From positions 4,261,501 through 4,325,500 of the forward strand of contig OX352322.1 in the NCBI GenBank assembly GCA_947090765.1: a stretch of DNA of 64,000 nt, given 5' to 3'. Source of the stretch: Pseudomonas sp. MM223. Its GTDB lineage: Bacteria; Pseudomonadota; Gammaproteobacteria; Pseudomonadales; Pseudomonadaceae. Numbering within the stretch: position 1 is the first letter of the stretch; each line of letters starts with the position of its first letter. Under the pieces are notes generated by a model. The model worked only from the letters and a program-made list of their open reading frames with translations, was not told where the DNA came from and did no database searches. Position numbers and translations under genes: made by a program. Shown here piece after piece: positions 29,030 to 39,643 of this stretch.

Positions 29030-30052
29030 TTAGCGGTAATCGTTGAACAAGTCCGGGCGCGGCCCGGTGGACTCTCGCAAGACGATGCGCGGGGCAACGA
29101 TGCGTTGCTCCGCCGCGCCTTGGCGGGGTGTACCTATACGTGTCAGCAACAGTGACGCGGCGCTCTCGCCCAGCTCGCGAATCGACTGGCCCACCGTGGT
29201 CAACGGCGGGTACACGTAGCGGCTAAGTTCGATGTCGTCGAAGCCGATCACCGACAGCTCGCCGGGCACGCTGATATTGCGTTCGGCCGCAGCACGCAGC
29301 ACGCCAAACCCGATCATGTCGTTGCCGGCAAAAATTGCCGTGGGCCGCTTGCCGTCCAGCACCTGCGCCGCCGCTGCATGGCCACCCGGGCTGGTAAAGT
29401 CGCAGTGCAGCACACGGCCGCCCAGCACCGGCACACCGGCTTCGGCCATGGCACGGCGGAAGCCGTTCAGGCGCAGTTGGGTAACCCCGGTTTCGGCGGG
29501 GCCGCCGATATAGGCGACGTCGCGGTGGCCAAGCTCCAGCAGGTGCTGGGTGGCCAGGTACGCGCCGTGCTCGTGGTCGATGCGTACCAGGTCGGCATCG
29601 ACGCCTTCCAGCTCACGGTCGACAATAACCATCGGCGTGCGCACGCAGGCCAGGCTTTGCAGCAGGTCGCTGTCCTGGCCCACCGAGGCCACCACCAGGC
29701 CGTCGATGCGCTTTTCCAGCAGCACGCGCAGGTAACTGCGCTGCTTTTGTGGGTTGTCGTCAGAGTTGCACAAAATCACACAGTAGCCGTTGCGCTCACA
29801 GGCGTCTTCAATGCCCCGCGCCAGCTCGGCGAAATACGGGTTGACGCTGTTGGGCACCAGCAGGCCGATGGTGGCCGTGCTGCGCGCCTTGAGTGAACGC
29901 GCTACAGCGCTGGGCACGTAGTCCAGCTCGATAATGGCGGCTTCAACCTTTTGCCGCACGTGTTCGCTCACCGGCCGGGTCTTGTTCAATACATGGGACA
30001 CGGTGGTGTATGAAATGCCCGCCAGTGCCGCGACGTCTTTGATGGTTGCCAT
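29030..30052 (-). CDS. rbsR: Ribose operon repressor (LacI family)
   Basis: 340 aa. Start at 30052 (MATIKDVAALAGISYTTVSHVLN): LacI HTH plus hinge, then a periplasmic-binding-like domain. It sits inside the operon it controls. Predicted operator: the perfect palindrome at 33617-33630 upstream of rbsB. Confidence 0.95.
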   Translation of the reverse strand: MATIKDVAALAGISYTTVSHVLNKTRPVSEHVRQKVEAAIIELDYVPSAVARSLKARSTATIGLLVPNSVNPYFAELARGIEDACERNGYCVILCNSDDNPQKQRSYLRVLLEKRIDGLVVASVGQDSDLLQSLACVRTPMVIVDRELEGVDADLVRIDHEHGAYLATQHLLELGHRDVAYIGGPAETGVTQLRLNGFRRAMAEAGVPVLGGRVLHCDFTSPGGHAAAAQVLDGKRPTAIFAGNDMIGFGVLRAAAERNISVPGELSVIGFDDIELSRYVYPPLTTVGQSIRELGESAASLLLTRIGTPRQGAAEQRIVAPRIVLRESTGPRPDLFNDYR

Positions 30053-30056
30053 GTTT

Positions 30057-31052
30057 TCAGTTCCGCCGGGCTGCACGCCGGCTGCGGTAGGTGTCGAGCA
30101 CCACGGCGATGACGATCACCGCCCCGGTGATGATGCGTTTGGTGGGTTCGCTGGCACCGATCTGCGCCAGCCCGGCGGCCAGCACCGAAATGATCAGTAC
30201 GCCGAAGAAGGTGCTGATGACCGAGCCACGCCCGCCCATCAGGCTGGTGCCACCGATCACCACGGCGGCAATCACTTGCAGTTCCAGGCCAGCGCCGGCA
30301 TTGGGGTCGGCTGCCTCCAGGCGCGAAATCTGGAACAGCGCCGCCAGGCCTGCCAGCAGCCCCATCAGGGCGAACACCAGTACTTTGTACGGGCGCGGGT
30401 CGATGCCTGCCAGGCGCACGGCTTCTTCGTTGGTACCGATGCCGATCAGGTAGCGGCCGAACACCGTGCGGGTCAGCACCAGGTGGGCGAGTACGATCAC
30501 CAGCAAAGCGATGAGGAACGCTGGCGAAACGCCAAAGGCAACCGGGTTGGAAAACCAGGCGTAGGCATCGCCGATATAGGCAGTGCGCGAGTCGGTGAGC
30601 TGGTAGGCCAGGCCGCGGGCCATTTCCAGCACGCCAAGCGAGACGATGAACGACGGAATACGCCAGGCCACGGTAACGCCACCCGTGACGCTGCCGGCCA
30701 GCGCGGCCACGGCCATGCCCAGCAGGGCCGACGGCAGCGCGCCCCAGCCCCAGCCGAGGATCGCCACGCTCACGGCAGACGCCGCCAGGGCCAGCACCGA
30801 GCCTACCGACAGGTCGATGCCGCCGATGATCAGCACGAAGGTCATGCCCACCGCCAGCACCATCAGGTCGGGGATCTGGTTGGCCAGGGTACTGAAGGTG
30901 TTGTACGACCAGAAGTGGCTGCTAAGAAACGAGAACAGCACAATCATCGCCAGCAAGGCGCCAGCCAGGCCCAGGTAGGTGCCCAGGCCAAAGTAGGTAC
31001 CACTGCGGCGCACAGGGGCGGCGCCTTGGCTATCGAGCGGGGTGGTTTTCAT
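30057..31052 (-). CDS. rbsC: Ribose ABC transporter permease
   Basis: 331 aa, about 8-10 membrane segments, BPD_transp_2 family with the conserved ISVLAAGLAQIGAS-type cytoplasmic loop. Start codon overlaps the rbsA stop (ATGA). Confidence 0.96.
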   Translation of the reverse strand: MKTTPLDSQGAAPVRRSGTYFGLGTYLGLAGALLAMIVLFSFLSSHFWSYNTFSTLANQIPDLMVLAVGMTFVLIIGGIDLSVGSVLALAASAVSVAILGWGWGALPSALLGMAVAALAGSVTGGVTVAWRIPSFIVSLGVLEMARGLAYQLTDSRTAYIGDAYAWFSNPVAFGVSPAFLIALLVIVLAHLVLTRTVFGRYLIGIGTNEEAVRLAGIDPRPYKVLVFALMGLLAGLAALFQISRLEAADPNAGAGLELQVIAAVVIGGTSLMGGRGSVISTFFGVLIISVLAAGLAQIGASEPTKRIITGAVIVIAVVLDTYRSRRAARRN

Positions 31053-32602
31053 GCGTCCATCCTGGGGGCTGCATCGTGCAGCAGTGCGTCACGTTTCTGA
31101 TAACCGGCAAAGGCCGCGGCCAGCAGTTGGTCCTGGCTCCAATGATCACGGTCGAAGGTGTCGATCAGGCGACCGGCCGACAGCACGGCGATGCGGTCGC
31201 AGATCAGCATCAGCTCGCGCAGGTCGCTGGACACCACTACCAGTGCCTTGCCCTGGCGCGCCAGTTCGGCCAGCAGGCCATAGATGTCGAACTTGGCACC
31301 CACGTCGATGCCACGGGTGGGCTCGTCGAACAGCAGCACCTGGCAGTCGCGCTCCAGCCAGCGGCCAATCACCACCTTCTGCTGGTTGCCGCCAGACAGC
31401 TCGCCCACAACCTGGTGGGCGCCGGCACTGCGAATGCGCATGGCCTGGATTTGGCGCTCGGCCAAAGCCTGTTCTGCCTGGCCATCGAGCACGCCAGCAC
31501 GTGACACCGCGCCCAGGTTGCCCAAGGCGATGTTGGCGCTGATCGACTGCGTCAGCAGCAGGCCCTCGCCTTTGCGGTCTTCGGTAATCAGCGCGATACC
31601 CGCCCGCACGGCGGCCTTGGGCGAGTCGATGCTTACCGCTTGTGGTGGCTGGCCGAGCGCGATGCTGCCGCTGTCGGCGCGGTCGGCGCCGTAAATAAGC
31701 CGCAGCAACTCGGTACGGCCGGCACCGATCAGGCCGGATATGCCGAAAATCTCCCCTGCCCTGACCTCGAACGACACCTCACGCACCTTGTCAGCACGGC
31801 TGAGCTTGTCGACCTTGAGCAACGGCGCGCCAATCTGCCGGCGGCCAAGGTCAATGTGTTCGCCCAGCTCGCGGCCGACCATCAGGTTGACCAGCTCGGC
31901 ACTGCTGTAGCGCTGGATCGGCTCGTCGCACACCAGCTTGCCGTCGCGCAGCACGACGATGCGCTGTGCCACACGTTGCAGTTCTTCCAAGCGGTGGGAA
32001 ATGTAGACGATGGCCACGCCGCGCTGGCGCAGGCGCTCGATCTGTGTGAACAGCAGTTCCACCTCGCGGGCCGTGAGCATGGCGGTGGGTTCGTCGAAGA
32101 TCAGCACATGGCAGTCGCCGATCAGGTTGCGGGCAATCTCGACCATTTGCTGGTGGCCGATACCCAGCTCGCCAACCGGGGTGTCCGGGTCGATGGCGTC
32201 GAGCCCGACCTGGGCCATGGCGGCCGTGGCCAGTTGGCGCAGGCGTTTGTGGCTGATCCAGCCGAAACGGCTGGGCAGGTTGTCGAGAAACAGGTTTTCC
32301 GCCACGGTCAGCGTGGGCAGCAGGTTAAGCTCCTGCATGACCATGCGCACGCCCAGGCGCTCGGCTTCGCTGCGGCTGGCGGGCGCGTAGGCCTGGCCGC
32401 GGTAGCTCATGTGCCCGGTGGTGGGGGTTTCCAGGCCGCTGATGAGTTTGGACAGGGTGCTTTTGCCCGCGCCGTTTTCACCGGTCAGGGCCAGCACTTC
32501 GCCGGCGCGCAGGCTCAGGCTGACATCGCCCAACACGGGCTGGGCATAGGTCTTGCCCAACCCGGTGGCGGCGAGTACCACTTCGTTGGCCGATGCAGGC
32601 AT
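31049..32602 (-). CDS. rbsA: Ribose ABC transporter ATPase
   Basis: 517 aa with two ABC domains: Walker A GENGAGKST, signature LGIGHQQMVEIAR and Walker B VLIFDEPT in the first; degenerate P-loop (SGLIGAGRTE) and LSGGNQQKV/LLFDEPT in the second, as usual for RbsA. The ATG at 32602 has AGGAG upstream; an in-frame TTG at 32623 is less likely. Confidence 0.96.
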   Translation of the reverse strand: MPASANEVVLAATGLGKTYAQPVLGDVSLSLRAGEVLALTGENGAGKSTLSKLISGLETPTTGHMSYRGQAYAPASRSEAERLGVRMVMQELNLLPTLTVAENLFLDNLPSRFGWISHKRLRQLATAAMAQVGLDAIDPDTPVGELGIGHQQMVEIARNLIGDCHVLIFDEPTAMLTAREVELLFTQIERLRQRGVAIVYISHRLEELQRVAQRIVVLRDGKLVCDEPIQRYSSAELVNLMVGRELGEHIDLGRRQIGAPLLKVDKLSRADKVREVSFEVRAGEIFGISGLIGAGRTELLRLIYGADRADSGSIALGQPPQAVSIDSPKAAVRAGIALITEDRKGEGLLLTQSISANIALGNLGAVSRAGVLDGQAEQALAERQIQAMRIRSAGAHQVVGELSGGNQQKVVIGRWLERDCQVLLFDEPTRGIDVGAKFDIYGLLAELARQGKALVVVSSDLRELMLICDRIAVLSAGRLIDTFDRDHWSQDQLLAAAFAGYQKRDALLHDAAPRMDA

Positions 32603-32623
32603 GGCCGTTTCTCCTGCCAGCAA

Positions 32624-33580
32624 TCAGGGTTTGGTAATGAGTTTGACCGGGGTCTGGATGACGTTGTCGGCATCCACATCGGGTTTCTCGCCCTTGACCA
32701 TTTTCAGCGCCGCCTGGATGCCGTACACCGCCTGCTGGCTGGCTGCCTGATCGAGGGTGGCGAGTACACGGCCATCCTTGAGCATGGGTTTGATGGCTTT
32801 GATGTTGTCGTAGCCCACCACTTGCACCTGGCCGGCCTTGCCGGCGGCGCGCACGGCCGACACAGCGCCCAGGGCCATGCTGTCGTTGCCGGCCAGCAAG
32901 GCTTTCAGGTCGGGGTATTCGTTGAGCATGGCGGCGGCGACGGCGTTGCCTTTGTCGATTTCCCAATTGCCGCTTTGTACCGAGACGATTTTCATCTGTG
33001 CGGCATCCATGGCGTCCTTGAAACCGGCGGTGCGCTGCTGGGCGTTGGTGGTGGTCGGCACCCCTTCGATGATGCCCACCTGGTCGCCAGCCTTGAGCTT
33101 CTGGTTGGCCAGGTAGTCGCCAACCAGGCGCGCCCCCTTGCGGTTGTCGGGGCCGACGAAGGGCACGCTGATGCCTTTGCTCTTGAGCAGATCAGGGTCC
33201 AGACGGTTGTCGATGTTGATCACCACCACGCCCTTGTCCATGGCCTTCTTCACTGCCGAAACCAGCGCCTTCGAATCGGCCGGGGCAATTACCAGTGCCT
33301 TGGCGCCGGAATTGACCATCTGCTCGACGATGCGGATCTGTTCGCCGGTGTCGGTCTCGTTCTTGATGCCGTTGGCGATCAGGTCGAATTCGTTGGCGTG
33401 GGTTTTCTGGTAGTCCTTGGCGCCGTCTTCCATGGTGCGGAAAAATTCGTTGGCCAGTGACTTCATCACCAGGGCGACCTTCGGCTTGTCGTCGGCATGC
33501 GCAGCCGACAATGGCAGGGCGAAGGAAAGAGAGGAAACGACAGCGAGGGCCAGCAGACGACCGGGGAACGGCAGTTTCAT
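32624..33580 (-). CDS. rbsB: Ribose-binding periplasmic protein
   Basis: 318 aa. Signal peptide ending LSAAHADD, then a type I periplasmic-binding fold (VALVMKSLANEFFRTMEDGA...). First gene of the leftward rbs operon. Confidence 0.96.
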   Translation of the reverse strand: MKLPFPGRLLALAVVSSLSFALPLSAAHADDKPKVALVMKSLANEFFRTMEDGAKDYQKTHANEFDLIANGIKNETDTGEQIRIVEQMVNSGAKALVIAPADSKALVSAVKKAMDKGVVVINIDNRLDPDLLKSKGISVPFVGPDNRKGARLVGDYLANQKLKAGDQVGIIEGVPTTTNAQQRTAGFKDAMDAAQMKIVSVQSGNWEIDKGNAVAAAMLNEYPDLKALLAGNDSMALGAVSAVRAAGKAGQVQVVGYDNIKAIKPMLKDGRVLATLDQAASQQAVYGIQAALKMVKGEKPDVDADNVIQTPVKLITKP

Positions 33581-33616
33581 GGACGATGACTCCGAATCTT
33601 GTGTTTTTTATCGGAT

Positions 33617-33630
33617 CGCAAACGTTTGCG
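33617..33630. promoter_or_regulatory. RbsR operator palindrome
   Basis: CGCAAACGTTTGCG, a perfect 14-bp palindrome 37 bp upstream of rbsB, of LacI/RbsR type (central CG with AAAC/GTTT). Confidence 0.85.
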
Positions 33631-35069
<1,439 letters not shown>

Positions 35070-35078
35070 GTGCGTCCC

Positions 35079-36296
35079 TCAGGGCCGGTGCGCCGGCGCT
35101 GAGGGCTTTACTGCCCTCCCCTCTGCGGTGCGTACCCTGAGCCACAAATAGCACAGCACCGCACCGCCCCCGGCGGCGGCAATCACCAGGCACATCGGCC
35201 GCGGTGAGCCGTCCGCCAAACTCCCTACCAACGCACTGAACGCAGCGCCCATGGCAAACTGGGTTGCCACGGCCACCCCGGCCGCCGCACCCGCATTGGC
35301 CGGGAACAGCTTCAGCAAGCTGGCCACGCAATTGGCCCCCATCAGGCCGGTCACGCTGACATACAACACCACCAGCCCGACGATGCCACCCAGGCCCAGC
35401 AACCCTGCCCCGCCCAACAGCCCCAGGCCCAGTGCTGCAATGCCGGCAAACAGCGCACCCAACCCCAGCATCCACAACGGGCCGACACGGCTGACCAGCC
35501 GGGCATTGAGCAGGGTCATGATGATTACCCCGCCGATGTTCAGGGCGAACAGCCAGCCATAGGTGTGCGTGGAAACCCCAAAGTATTCGATGTACACGTA
35601 CGGCGAGGCGGTGATGAAGGCAAACATGCCGCCGAACGACAGGCCCATGCACAGGATGAACGCCAGAGCCGTGGGGCTGCGGGCAATGTGCCAATAGCCG
35701 GCCAGGGCAGCGCCGAGGGAGTTTGCGCGCTTATCGGCGGGGTGGGTTTCCGGGATGCTCCACACGCAGGCCGCCAGGCACAGGGCAGCGAACACGAACA
35801 GCCCGGCAAAGACGGTGCGCCAGCCTTCCAGCAGCATCAGGAAGCTGCCGGCCAGCGGTGCGACCAGGGTGGCGATCATGGTCACCAGGTGCATCAGCGA
35901 CAGTGTTCTGGCGGCGTCGTTGATGGCAAACAGGTCGCGCACGATGGTGCGCGCCAGCACCGAGGCTGCGGCACCGCCCAGGGCCTGCAAAAAGCGCCAG
36001 GCGATCAGTTGCTCGACGCTGCCGGCCAGCATGCAACCGACCGTGGCGCCCAGGTACAGCAGCATGCCGCCCAGCAGCAAGGGCTTGCGACCGAAGCGGT
36101 CGGAAAGCGGGCCGTGGAACAGCATGCCCAGGCACAGGCCGGCCAGGAACGCGCCGATGGTCAGTTGCACGCTGGCGGCACTGGCCTGCAGGTCATGGGC
36201 GATGGCGGGCAGGCTGGGCAGGTAGGTGTCGATCGACAGGGGGGCGAAGGCTACCAGGGCGGCCAGTAGCACGATCAGGCGGTTGGGGTGGGTCAA
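35079..36296 (-). CDS. Bcr/CflA family MFS drug exporter
   Basis: 405 aa, about 12 membrane segments, MFS motif A (GPLSDRFGRKPLLLGG) between TM2 and TM3 and Bcr-type N-terminus (LAFAPLSIDTYLPSLPAIAHDL-like). Convergent with ansB. An HpaR-like TTAA dyad lies 36 bp upstream of the start, so it may be linked to the hpa regulon. Confidence 0.92.
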   Translation of the reverse strand: MTHPNRLIVLLAALVAFAPLSIDTYLPSLPAIAHDLQASAASVQLTIGAFLAGLCLGMLFHGPLSDRFGRKPLLLGGMLLYLGATVGCMLAGSVEQLIAWRFLQALGGAAASVLARTIVRDLFAINDAARTLSLMHLVTMIATLVAPLAGSFLMLLEGWRTVFAGLFVFAALCLAACVWSIPETHPADKRANSLGAALAGYWHIARSPTALAFILCMGLSFGGMFAFITASPYVYIEYFGVSTHTYGWLFALNIGGVIIMTLLNARLVSRVGPLWMLGLGALFAGIAALGLGLLGGAGLLGLGGIVGLVVLYVSVTGLMGANCVASLLKLFPANAGAAAGVAVATQFAMGAAFSALVGSLADGSPRPMCLVIAAAGGGAVLCYLWLRVRTAEGRAVKPSAPAHRP

Positions 36297-36331
36297 CGGT
36301 TTCGCTCCGGGCGGTTGGGCGGGCGGAAAAC

Positions 36332-36345
36332 GATAACATATTAAT
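36332..36345. promoter_or_regulatory. HpaR-like site upstream of the Bcr-type gene
   Basis: GATAACATATTAAT shares TAACATATTAA with the paired sites before hpaG1. Confidence 0.4.
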
Positions 36346-36406
36346 CAACCTGCACCACCGCGCTGGACTCTTCGCGGGTGAACCTGCCTGCCCGGCTATT
36401 GCACCC

Positions 36407-36530
36407 CCTTGTAGGAGCGGCCTTGTGCCGCGAAAGGGCTGCGAAGCAGCCCCAGCATCCTGTGCATTTGCGCTGAAAACCTGGGGCTGCTGCGCAGCCC
36501 TTTCGCGGCACAAGGCCGCTCCTACAAGGG
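36407..36530. repeat. REP doublet palindrome
   Basis: CCCTTGTAGGAGCGGCC... and its complement ...GGCCGCTCCTACAAGGG form an almost perfect long hairpin with inner stem GGGCTGCGAAGCAGCCC-type repeats. It lies between the Bcr-type and hpaR genes. Confidence 0.8.
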
Positions 36531-36552
36531 CCAGCGCAAGGCCTGGAGGGCG

Positions 36553-36975
36553 TCAGGGCGCAATGCGCTTCAGGTCATTCAACAACCCCATCAGCTGCTG
36601 CAGCTTCTCTTCCCCAAACTGCGCCTGAATCTTCCGGTAGTTGGCCTCCATCCCCTCCTTCATCGAAGCAAAGCACGCCTCCCCGCCTTCGGTCAGGCTG
36701 ACAAACACCCGCCGCTGGTCCTGCGCGGCTTTCTGCCGCCGCACCAGCCCGTCGCGCTCCAGCCGCCCCAACACCCCGGTCATGCTCGGCTTGAGGATGC
36801 AGGCCAGCTCTGCAAGCTGGTAGTTCTCCAGCTCGCCATGCTGCTTGAGGATGCGGATTACCCGCCATTGCTGCTCGGTCAGGTCATGCTGGTTCAGCAG
36901 CGGCCTGAAAAATGCCATCGCGGCTTCTCGGGCCTGCAACAGGCTTAGCGTGAGCGAAGGTTGCGTCTTGGTCAT
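36553..36975 (-). CDS. hpaR: MarR-type repressor of homoprotocatechuate genes (copy 1)
   Basis: 140 aa MarR winged helix (DLTEQQWRVIRILKQHGELENYQLAELACILKPSMTGVLGRLERDGLV). The ATG at 36975 is used; a TTG six bases upstream is unlikely. It has a close paralogue at 48834-49256. HpaR represses the meta-cleavage operon until the aromatic substrate binds. Confidence 0.88.
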   Translation of the reverse strand: MTKTQPSLTLSLLQAREAAMAFFRPLLNQHDLTEQQWRVIRILKQHGELENYQLAELACILKPSMTGVLGRLERDGLVRRQKAAQDQRRVFVSLTEGGEACFASMKEGMEANYRKIQAQFGEEKLQQLMGLLNDLKRIAP

Positions 36976-36998
36976 GGTCAAACCTGTGGCTTTTTCTC

Positions 36999-37010
36999 AA
37001 TTCACGAATT
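36999..37010. promoter_or_regulatory. AATT-N4-AATT dyad upstream of hpaR copy 1
   Basis: AATTCACGAATT, 24 bp before the hpaR start; candidate autoregulatory MarR operator. It differs from the TTAA-type sites elsewhere. Confidence 0.35.
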
Positions 37011-37024
37011 TAAGGGCATGCACG

Positions 37025-37038
37025 ATGGAAAGTGCAAT
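37025..37038. promoter_or_regulatory. Putative HpaA motif, copy 1
   Basis: ATGGAAAGTGCAAT, followed 2 bp later by GTTCC. The same 14-mer, followed directly by GTTCC, occurs upstream of the hydroxylase operon at 48107-48120 (minus strand). Confidence 0.5.
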
Positions 37039-37131
37039 CTGTTCCACGGAAAACCCATTCAAGCCCGGCGCGCGGGCTGCGACCATCCGCTACAAACAAC
37101 AACAGCAACCGGGTAAGCCGACGTGGCCATT

Positions 37132-38037
37132 TCACTGCAACGCTGCCTGCCGCTGGCGGTACTCCCCGGGCGTAAGCTTGGCATAGCGGTTGAAGAAGCG
37201 GCTGAAATAGGCCGGGTCCTTGAAGCCAAGCTGGTAACAGATTTCGTTGGCCGTGCTGCCGGAAAACAACAGCAAGCGCTTGGCCTCCTGCATCAGCCGC
37301 TCCAGCACCAGGCGCTTGGACGGCAAATCGGCAATACGCCGGCACACATCGTTCAGCCGCGCCTCGGTCACGCCGATCTGCTGCGCGTAACGGGCCAGTG
37401 GCCAATGCTCAAGGTAATGCGCTTCGATCAGCGCATTGAAACGGTGGAAAATCTTCAGGTCTTCATGCCGCGCCGGGGTCGACTCCAGCGAGTGGGGGCA
37501 CAGCCGCAGCAGGCTGATCATGATCAAGCGGGTCAGCGACTGCAACGCCGCCTCGCGCCCCGGTTGCTGCGTGGCAAATTCGTCGCTCAGCGCTTCCAGC
37601 CAGCCTTGCAGGCGCTGCGCTTCGGCCTTGTATTCAGCCGGCAGGTTGCCCAGTGCCACACAGGCCGGCTGCACCTGCATGCCCGCCGGCAGCAGACTGG
37701 CATCGGCTTCAATCAATTGCCACACCAGTTGCTGACGCACCGTCAGCACATGCCCGTCGCTGTCAGCTTCGGTGACAAAGGCATGTGCCACCGTGGGCGG
37801 CGTGAGGAAGAACATCGGCCCGGCCTCGATGTACTGCTGGTCATCGAGGTACACCCGCACCGTGCCCGACTTCACGTAATGCACCTGGAAAAACCGGTCA
37901 TGCCGATGCACCGGCATGTTACGCCCGAAAAAGCCCGCCAGGTTGCCCAGCCGGTCGTAATGCACCTCGCTGTCGCTGTAGCGCTGGTCGTAGACCTGGC
38001 CGATGTTGATGTTCGGTATCGGATGCCGGTCGCTCAT
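37132..38037 (-). CDS. hpaA: 4-hydroxyphenylacetate pathway activator HpaA (AraC/XylS)
   Basis: 301 aa from Met at 38037 (MSDRHPIPNINIGQVYDQRY, matching the HpaA N-terminus). N-terminal cupin-like ligand domain (HRHDRFFQVHYVKSG), C-terminal double HTH (GVTEARLNDVCRRIAD ... ANEICYQLGFKDPAYFSRFFNRY). Activates the hydroxylase genes in response to 4-hydroxyphenylacetate in enterics. Alternative start 15 residues upstream. Confidence 0.92.
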   Translation of the reverse strand: MSDRHPIPNINIGQVYDQRYSDSEVHYDRLGNLAGFFGRNMPVHRHDRFFQVHYVKSGTVRVYLDDQQYIEAGPMFFLTPPTVAHAFVTEADSDGHVLTVRQQLVWQLIEADASLLPAGMQVQPACVALGNLPAEYKAEAQRLQGWLEALSDEFATQQPGREAALQSLTRLIMISLLRLCPHSLESTPARHEDLKIFHRFNALIEAHYLEHWPLARYAQQIGVTEARLNDVCRRIADLPSKRLVLERLMQEAKRLLLFSGSTANEICYQLGFKDPAYFSRFFNRYAKLTPGEYRQRQAALQ

Positions 38038-38129
38038 GGCTGCTTGCTCGCAAATCGCTTGACCCTGTTGAGGATGGCCCATGGTGCACTGCCTTGTCGG
38101 CAGGCGCCACTGGCCACCCCTTGACCATC

Positions 38130-38163
38130 GTTAACATATTAACTATAACATTAACACATTAAC
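38130..38163. promoter_or_regulatory. Tandem HpaR-like operators before hpaG1
   Basis: GTTAACATATTAAC (38130-38143) and ATTAACACATTAAC (38150-38163), both TTAA-N4-TTAA dyads, spaced exactly 20 bp (two helical turns), in the hpaA/hpaG1 divergent gap. Best assigned to HpaR. Confidence 0.65.
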
Positions 38164-38208
38164 AAAATCCGCAGGACGGCCACCGCCCTGCACTGCCAGG
38201 AGAAAAGC

Positions 38209-38868
38209 ATGAGCCATGCCCTGCATGACGTTGCCAGCGGCACCCTGTTCGGCGTCGCGCTGAACTACCAGGGTTTGCTGCAGCAGCACCAAGCGGCGTT
38301 CGTCGAAGCACCGTACAAGCAACTGCCGGTCAAGCCGGTGCTGTTCGTGAAAACCCCGAACACCCGCAACCAGCATGAAGGCCAGGTGGTGTTCCCGGCC
38401 GGTGTGCAGCGCGTGCAGCCCGGCCCGGCGCTGGGCGTGGTGATTGGCAAGGACGCCAGCCGCGTCAGCGTGGCCGAAGCCCTTGCGCATGTGGCGGGCT
38501 ACACCATCGTCAACGAAGTGAGCCTGCCCGAAGACAGCTACTACCGCCCGGCAGTCAAGGCCAAGTGCCGTGACGGCTTTTGCCCGGTCGGCCCTGAACT
38601 GGTACCCGCCAGCCAGGTGGCCAACCCCGACGCCCTGGGCCTGCGCCTGTATGTGAATGGCGAACTGCGCCAGCACAACAACACCGCCAATTGCGTGCGC
38701 ACGGTGGCCCAGCTGATTGCCGAAATCAGCGAGTTCATGACCCTGCACGCCGGCGACATCCTGATCACCGGCACCCCCGAGGGCCGCGTCGATGTCCAGC
38801 CAGGTGACCGCGTCGATATCGAGATCGACGGCCTGGGCAAGCTGACCAACTACATCGTCGCCGAGTGA
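38209..38868 (+). CDS. hpaG1: HpaG1: homoprotocatechuate-pathway decarboxylase/isomerase half
   Basis: 219 aa, fumarylacetoacetate hydrolase fold. Corresponds to one half of the fused HpaG of E. coli (5-oxopent-3-ene-1,2,5-tricarboxylate decarboxylase / HHDD isomerase). Motifs: LFVKTPNTRNQHEG, EFMTLHAGDILITGTPEG. The second half is the next gene. First gene of the meta-cleavage operon. Confidence 0.93.
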   Translation: MSHALHDVASGTLFGVALNYQGLLQQHQAAFVEAPYKQLPVKPVLFVKTPNTRNQHEGQVVFPAGVQRVQPGPALGVVIGKDASRVSVAEALAHVAGYTIVNEVSLPEDSYYRPAVKAKCRDGFCPVGPELVPASQVANPDALGLRLYVNGELRQHNNTANCVRTVAQLIAEISEFMTLHAGDILITGTPEGRVDVQPGDRVDIEIDGLGKLTNYIVAE

Positions 38869-38878
38869 GGAATTACCT

Positions 38879-39643
38879 GTGAAACACGCCCGTATCCAGT
38901 TCGACGGCCAGGTTCATGACGTTACTGTCGAGGACGATCACCTGCGCCTGGCCGATGGCCGCCTGGTGCATCAGGACCAGGTCACCTGGCTGCCACCGGC
39001 CACCGGCAGCATGTTCGCCCTGGGCCTGAACTACGCCGACCACGCCAAGGAGCTGGCCTTCGCGCCACCCACCGAACCCTTGGCCTTCATCAAGTCGCCG
39101 GGCACCTACACCGGCCACAACCAGGTCACCTGGCGCCCGGACAACGTCGAGTACATGCATTACGAGTGCGAGCTGGTCGCGGTCATTGGCAAGCCGGCAA
39201 AAAACGTCAAGCGTGAAAACGCCCTGGACTATGTAGCCGGCTACACCGTGTGCAACGACTACGCCATCCGCGACTACCTGGAAAACTACTACCGCCCCAA
39301 CCTGCGGGTAAAAAACCGCGACGCCACCACCCCGGTCGGCCCGTGGATCGTCGACGCGGCCGATGTGCCAGACGTCAGCAACCTGAAGCTGCGCACCTGG
39401 ATCAACGGTGAGCTGAAGCAGGAAGGCACCACCGCAGACATGATCTTCGACATCCCGCACCTCATCGAATATTTCTCCAGCTTCATGACCCTGCAACCGG
39501 GCGACATGATCGCCACCGGCACGCCAGAAGGCCTGGCCGATGTGGTACCGGGCGATGAAGTGGTGGTGGAAGTGGAAGGCGTCGGCCGCCTGGTCAACCG
39601 TATCGTCAGCGAAGCTGACTTCTTCAAGAACAACAAGGCATGA
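38879..39643 (+). CDS. hpaG2: HpaG2: second half of decarboxylase/isomerase
   Basis: 254 aa, GTG start, FAH fold. Metal-binding/catalytic motifs: FIKSPGTYTG, YECELVAVIGK (E-x-E), FMTLQPGDMIATGTPEGL. Works with HpaG1 to convert OPET via HHDD/OHED. Stop overlaps hpaE start. Confidence 0.93.
   Translation: MKHARIQFDGQVHDVTVEDDHLRLADGRLVHQDQVTWLPPATGSMFALGLNYADHAKELAFAPPTEPLAFIKSPGTYTGHNQVTWRPDNVEYMHYECELVAVIGKPAKNVKRENALDYVAGYTVCNDYAIRDYLENYYRPNLRVKNRDATTPVGPWIVDAADVPDVSNLKLRTWINGELKQEGTTADMIFDIPHLIEYFSSFMTLQPGDMIATGTPEGLADVVPGDEVVVEVEGVGRLVNRIVSEADFFKNNKA

Noticed and set aside
31640..33460. 606-codon open frame antisense to rbsA/rbsB
   Set aside because: Spans two well-supported genes on the other strand; no recognisable domain.
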